Below, piece after piece: positions 59,911 to 64,000 of a stretch of DNA of 64,000 nt. Under the pieces are notes generated by a model. It saw nothing but the letters and a program-made list of their open reading frames with translations. It made no database searches and had not been told where the DNA came from. The number at the start of each line of letters is the position of its first letter. Position 1 is the first letter of the stretch. A program made the position numbers and the translations under genes. The DNA is from Candidatus Nanosynbacter featherlites (GTDB taxonomy: Bacteria > Patescibacteriota > Saccharimonadia > Saccharimonadales > Saccharimonadaceae): assembly GCF_005697565.1 (NCBI RefSeq), contig NZ_CP040004.1, positions 372,001-436,000 of the forward strand. The letters are read 5' to 3'.

Positions 59911-61083
59911 CTAACTCTTGGGCGGACGCGGAATATCTTCTGGGAGAAATCCCTTTTTATGCTGGAAACCAGCTTGCCATTTGTAATCTTTATTGTAGCC
60001 TAGATCTTTCATCAGCTTGGTTGAGGCATTACGAAGATGCAGTGGCACGGAAGAGTTCGGATATTGACGCGCCAAAGCGAAGGCATCGTTCATCGCATCA
60101 GTGGTCTCACGCGACTTTTGACTGCGCGCCAGAGCGATGGCGCAGTGAAATAGATTGTATTTGGCTTCAGGCAGGCCAACGCGCTCGACTGCCTCAAAGG
60201 TAGCGACCGCCAAACTCAGCGCACCGTTGCCTGCCAACCCAATGTCTTCCGACGCAAAAACCACCATCCGCCGCGCGATGAATTTCGGGTCTTCACCAGC
60301 CTCAATCATGCGCGCCAAATAATACGCCGCAGCCACCGCATCGCTACCACGCAGCGACTTGATAAACGCTGAGATGACGTCATAATGCGCATCGCCTTTT
60401 TTATCATAGCCAGGCAAACGCCGCTGAGCCGCTGCCTTGACGACCTCTGGCGTGACTTTTTCACCAAAGCTCAGCGCCAATTCCAAATTGCCGAGCGCCA
60501 CCCGCGCGTCACCGTCCGCTAATTCTGCCAGATAATCCAAAGCTTTGGGCAACACCCGCTTGGTTTGTTTCAAAGTCTTCAGCGCTCGCTTCAGCACCAA
60601 TATAATTTCATCTTTGGTCAGTTGACGGAGCACCAACACCCGCGTCCGGCTGAGCAGCGGCGTGATCACCTCGAAGCTCGGGTTCTCAGTGGTCGCACCA
60701 ATCAAGGTGATCAGCCCGCTCTCGACATGCGGCAAAAACGCGTCCTGTTGCGCCTTGTTGAAGCGGTGGATTTCATCAACAAATAAAATTGTCCTCAGTC
60801 CCAAGTTCCAGTTCTGCCGAGCATGTTCAATCACCCGCTCAACATCTTTCTTGCCACTAGTCACCGCTGACAGCTCAATAAATTCGGCATTGACTTCGCG
60901 GGCAATAATCCGCGCTAACGTCGTTTTGCCCGTCCCCGGCGGCCCCCACAAAATCAAACTGACCGGCTCAGCACGCCTCACGATTTGGCGGAGCAGCTCA
61001 CCCTCGCCCAGCAAATGGCTTTGTCCGATCACCTCATCCAATTTCTGCGGCCGCATCTGTTCGGCCAGGGGTCGTCGATTCAT
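59911..61083 (-). CDS. rarA: Replication-associated recombination protein A (RarA/MgsA)
   Basis: The 390-residue AAA+ ATPase acts at stalled replication forks. Walker A GPPGTGKTTL, Walker B FVDEIHRFNKAQQD, sensor GATTENPSFEV, and the C-terminal tetramerisation region (DPKFIARRMVVFASEDIGLA) are present. The start at 61083 (MNRRPLAEQMRPQ) is 6 nt after TATAAT; the ATG at 61107 is before the promoter box. It converges with treA by 1 bp. Confidence 0.94.
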   Translation of the reverse strand: MNRRPLAEQMRPQKLDEVIGQSHLLGEGELLRQIVRRAEPVSLILWGPPGTGKTTLARIIAREVNAEFIELSAVTSGKKDVERVIEHARQNWNLGLRTILFVDEIHRFNKAQQDAFLPHVESGLITLIGATTENPSFEVITPLLSRTRVLVLRQLTKDEIILVLKRALKTLKQTKRVLPKALDYLAELADGDARVALGNLELALSFGEKVTPEVVKAAAQRRLPGYDKKGDAHYDVISAFIKSLRGSDAVAAAYYLARMIEAGEDPKFIARRMVVFASEDIGLAGNGALSLAVATFEAVERVGLPEAKYNLFHCAIALARSQKSRETTDAMNDAFALARQYPNSSVPLHLRNASTKLMKDLGYNKDYKWQAGFQHKKGFLPEDIPRPPKS

Positions 61084-61162
61084 ATATTTATTATACCGCA
61101 TTCGCATCCTCCCGCCCTATATAGTAAAATAGTTAATGGTATCAGTTAAACGAGGAGGGTAA

Positions 61163-62707
61163 GTGAAACATATCACGATCAAACATCGTCTGAGTGCTTT
61201 TACAGCAAGTTTAGTATTTGCACTCGTTGCGGTCGCAGCAATCGCGTGGCCAATTGCAACGTCATCAAACGCCAAAGCCGCCAGCCCAGCGCTCAACGCA
61301 ACTGCGTATGAAGTGTCCAGGCCTGGCAAACCACACAGCTTTGTCACAACGTCTCAAACAGAAATTCAACAAGCAGCCAAAAATGGCTTCACGACAGTGC
61401 GTCCTATTTTTATGGTGTCAACAACTGCAGGTAGCGGTTTGACGCCAGTGTACCGCGCTGACGCAACGTTGAAAGACGGAAACTACACAAGTCTTTTGAC
61501 GGTCAATAAAAATGAGGCTGACAATGCTTGTAAAAAGTACGGATTCACCTGCAAAGGAATCGCCTTTTACGCTCAAGCTGAGCTGAAAGATGGCGCAGAG
61601 ATGGTTTACCGCATGCGGTACAAGCATTTTAATTTCCGCCAAGTCACTGCCAAAGATCGACAAGAGCTTCAGAAAGCTGGCTATATCCAGGAGAGCCGAG
61701 AGTGGTTCTACGTCAAGCCAGTACAGAACAACAACGGTGATGGTAACGGTAACGTCGACCCAGTCAAAGATGGTAAATTCTCCATCGCGGTCTACCCTGA
61801 CACGCAGCAGGAAGTTTTCCAATGGTCAGGCAATCAATTCGCCGCCCGAACCAACTGGACTGTGAAAAATAAAGAAAAATACGACATCCGCTTCTTGGCT
61901 CACACTGGTGACATGGTCACTTCTGGTGGACATGAAGGCATTGATAAACCAGATCAATACATCGTCGCGTCCAACGCATTCAAGACTATTGACCAAGCAA
62001 ACATTCCTTACTTGACCACCATCGGTAATCACGACACAAAGGCTGTTTGTGGTGGCGGTGGCGCTTGCGACTGGCGACACACCAACGAGTGGGCACGAGA
62101 CACTACGGTATTCAACCGATACTTCTCTGCTGCTCGCCAAAAGCTGTCAGCCAACCAAATGTTCGAAAATGGCAAAGTTGACAACGCTTACAAAACTTTC
62201 ACTGCTGAAGGTAAGCAGTGGCTTGTCCTGACACTTGAGCTCTGGCCGCGCGCTGAGGCTGTCAATTGGGCTAAGAACGTTGTGGCATCACATCCAAAAC
62301 ACAACGTCATCGTCCTGAGCCACTCGCTGTTGAACGCTGATGGTTCAATCGGTACCGGCGCTGGATACGGCACTGGCAAACAAACCCCACGCTATGTCTA
62401 CGACAATTTGATCTTGGCATATCCAAACATCCGCATGACCTTCTCAGGACATGTCGGACAGGCAGCCAGTCGCGTTGACACAGGCAAGCACGGTAACAAG
62501 GTCGCCTCATTCTTGGGTGCATTCCACTCAAATGACTACAACCCAACCAGGATTTTGACAGTCGACACCATCAACAACACGGTGACATCCGACATTCAGG
62601 CCGCTTCAATTCGCGATGCCTACAAAGCAAAATATCCAAATGCAACATTGCCAAACTACGACCAATACGACGTATCGTACTCAGGCATGAACTTTGTTAA
62701 TCCATAA
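61163..62707 (+). CDS. Secreted metallophosphoesterase with DUF5648-like repeat
   Basis: A 514-residue exported protein. The signal peptide (hydrophobic 11-33, cleavage near NAKAAS) leads to a DUF5648-like region (about 90-175, PVYRADATLKDGNYTSLLTV, KGIAFYAQAE). A calcineurin-like phosphoesterase follows: YPDTQ, LAHTGDMV, TIGNHD, VLSHSLL and FSGHVGQ. The start is GTG after GAGGAGG. It likely cleaves phosphoesters outside the cell, possibly to salvage host nutrients; the substrate is unknown. Confidence 0.85.
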   Translation: MKHITIKHRLSAFTASLVFALVAVAAIAWPIATSSNAKAASPALNATAYEVSRPGKPHSFVTTSQTEIQQAAKNGFTTVRPIFMVSTTAGSGLTPVYRADATLKDGNYTSLLTVNKNEADNACKKYGFTCKGIAFYAQAELKDGAEMVYRMRYKHFNFRQVTAKDRQELQKAGYIQESREWFYVKPVQNNNGDGNGNVDPVKDGKFSIAVYPDTQQEVFQWSGNQFAARTNWTVKNKEKYDIRFLAHTGDMVTSGGHEGIDKPDQYIVASNAFKTIDQANIPYLTTIGNHDTKAVCGGGGACDWRHTNEWARDTTVFNRYFSAARQKLSANQMFENGKVDNAYKTFTAEGKQWLVLTLELWPRAEAVNWAKNVVASHPKHNVIVLSHSLLNADGSIGTGAGYGTGKQTPRYVYDNLILAYPNIRMTFSGHVGQAASRVDTGKHGNKVASFLGAFHSNDYNPTRILTVDTINNTVTSDIQAASIRDAYKAKYPNATLPNYDQYDVSYSGMNFVNP

Positions 62708-62729
62708 CAAACACGGCAAACAAATTATG

Positions 62730-62751
62730 AGCCCCGTCATCAGACGGGGCT
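62730..62751. terminator. Bidirectional terminator
   Basis: AGCCCCGTC pairs with GACGGGGCT around atca, between the converging 61163 and GH13 genes. Confidence 0.8.
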
Positions 62752-64000
62752 ATGTTATATCAATCAGTACACCGCCATAGCCAGGCAGCTGTAACACATC
62801 GCCATCCACACGGATATCTGGATTTGTACCAATGATGACACGACCAGAGTTTGGTAACCACACCGTTTGTACTGAGTCCGCAAAGTTGATATATATCTGC
62901 AGCTGCCGACCATCAAGCTGGCGACGGAATCCTAAGACAAAGCCATTACCGGTGTCCAGCTTTTCCATGCTGCCGTAGCGTAAAATTGGCAGTTCATGTC
63001 GCAGCTCCAATAATTTTCGACATAGCCACAACAGCGAGCTTGGGTCTTTGGTCTCTTTAGCGACATTGACTTGCTTGCGGTTAGAATGCACCGGCAACCA
63101 CGGCAGCACATTGGCGAACCCAGCATAGCGCGAGCTGTTCCACTGCATGGGAGTACGGGCGCGATTGCGGTCGTCCTGCAGCGAATGGTGAAAGCCATCT
63201 TGCGCATCATGTTGCGTCAAATCAACATCCTCCATGCCAATCTCATCGCCATAGTACATCACGCTAACACCTGGGCACAATAGATTGAGAAACTGCAGCG
63301 CACGGGATCGCGGCAGTCCTAAGCGAGACGTCACACGTGGTTGGTCGTGATTGCCAAGACAAAAGAATGGTATATTTTCCCCTGCCGCTTTCACATAGTT
63401 CATGATATTCCAGCCGGTATGTTCACCATGCCAATCATTTTGCCGATGTTCCATGAAAAAGGCCGTAGCTTTCGGATGAACATGGATGACATCGTGATAT
63501 TGCTGCCAGATGTCACCAAGGCGCTCATCTGGATAGAACTCAAACACCATTTGCTTATCGTCATATTCATCGCAAACGCTTGCTAGCTCATGCAGATATT
63601 CTTGAAAATGCGGCCCGTGTTTGCAGTGATCGTGAATGTAGGCACCGTAGCTGTTAGAATCGCCATGAAAATCATAATTCACGGTATCATCACGCAGTTC
63701 TGGGTCTTTGGAAATCCCCCAAATGGCGTCCACGCGCATGCCGTCCACGCCCATATCAAACCAAAATCGCACCACATCTTTGATGGCCAAGCACACTTCA
63801 GGATTGTCCCAGTTGAGATCTGGCTGGGTTGGTAAAAATGAGTGCAAATAGTACTGGCCAGAGTCAGCATCAAACGTCCACGATTTGCCGCCCGCCAAAC
63901 TAATCCAATTGTTCGGTTCATGCCCGTCGTTGCCGTCTCGCCATACATACCAATCTCGCTTAGGATTGCCCCGTCCAGACCGTGACTCAACAAACCACGG
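62750..64000 (-). CDS. GH13 alpha-glucosidase-type enzyme, 5' end outside window
   Basis: 416 residues are visible, continuing past 64000. RGNPKRDWYVWRDG...NNWIS is typical of oligo-1,6-glucosidase, alpha-glucosidase and trehalose-forming relatives. VDGMRVDAIW holds the nucleophile Asp, MVFEFYPDE the acid/base Glu, and CLGNHDQPR the third carboxylate. A C-terminal beta domain ends at GVLIDIT. It acts on alpha-glucosides in the cytosol (no signal can be judged). With glgB and trehalase it suggests glucan turnover. Confidence 0.88.
   Translation of the reverse strand, partial: PWFVESRSGRGNPKRDWYVWRDGNDGHEPNNWISLAGGKSWTFDADSGQYYLHSFLPTQPDLNWDNPEVCLAIKDVVRFWFDMGVDGMRVDAIWGISKDPELRDDTVNYDFHGDSNSYGAYIHDHCKHGPHFQEYLHELASVCDEYDDKQMVFEFYPDERLGDIWQQYHDVIHVHPKATAFFMEHRQNDWHGEHTGWNIMNYVKAAGENIPFFCLGNHDQPRVTSRLGLPRSRALQFLNLLCPGVSVMYYGDEIGMEDVDLTQHDAQDGFHHSLQDDRNRARTPMQWNSSRYAGFANVLPWLPVHSNRKQVNVAKETKDPSSLLWLCRKLLELRHELPILRYGSMEKLDTGNGFVLGFRRQLDGRQLQIYINFADSVQTVWLPNSGRVIIGTNPDIRVDGDVLQLPGYGGVLIDIT

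Overview
The window looks like a chromosome segment of a Candidatus Saccharibacteria (TM7) bacterium, most likely an oral Nanosynbacter-type lineage. This is inferred from the style of the ribosomal, RNA polymerase and translation-factor proteins, the very compact layout, the near absence of biosynthetic genes, the zinc-free S14, and standard-code use of TGA as stop. No taxonomic search was possible.

Layout. 1-6706 (minus) is the S10/spc ribosomal cluster from rplC to rpsH; rpsH carries a one-base frameshift. rpsJ sits apart with its own promoter, separated from rplC by a small membrane protein. 7.7-12.5 kb holds lactate dehydrogenase, a lipoprotein, tuf and a large acidic unknown. 12.5-17.7 kb has glgB, two tandem small membrane proteins with long folded leaders, a ThrE-type exporter and a DUF998-like protein. 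17.7-30.1 kb (minus) holds fusA, an unknown, rpsG, rpsL, an alpha/beta-hydrolase-like protein, rpoC and rpoB. 30.2-36.3 kb is a nucleotide group (HIT protein, dcd, tmk, folA, thyA) with clpP and a degenerate HD-domain protein. 36.4-40.8 kb has a Tat-type HExxH protein, tig and hisS. hisS is preceded by what reads as a complete histidine attenuator.

40.8-48.2 kb is an accessory zone of small unknown genes with structured leaders, a SpoU methylase plus a duplicated fragment of its 5' end, a DUF1905 protein, a VOC protein, an AraC regulator, tRNA-Leu(CAG) and an FAD oxidase. 48.19-51.36 kb is an AT-rich integrative element inserted in the anticodon arm of tRNA-Leu(UAG). It splits that tRNA gene and carries its own intact tRNA-Leu(UAG), a decayed tyrosine integrase and two cargo genes. 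51.5-55.7 kb encodes a TasA-like exported protein, a signal peptidase fused to a LamG-type domain, tRNA-Val(CAC) and three tandem unknowns that look related. 55.8-64 kb has typA, a membrane protein, trehalase, rarA, a secreted metallophosphoesterase and the 3' part of a GH13 glucosidase.

Expression signals. Promoters are sigma70-like (TTGACA-N17-TATAAT). Many single genes have the -10 box only 6-8 nt before the start codon and no Shine-Dalgarno, so their mRNAs should be leaderless, while ribosomal and operon-internal genes use AGGAGG-type sites. The other long folded leaders belong mostly to small unknown proteins. glgB, trehalase, the GH13 enzyme and lactate dehydrogenase together suggest sugar and storage-glucan fermentation. 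dcd, thyA, folA and tmk together make dTTP precursors.
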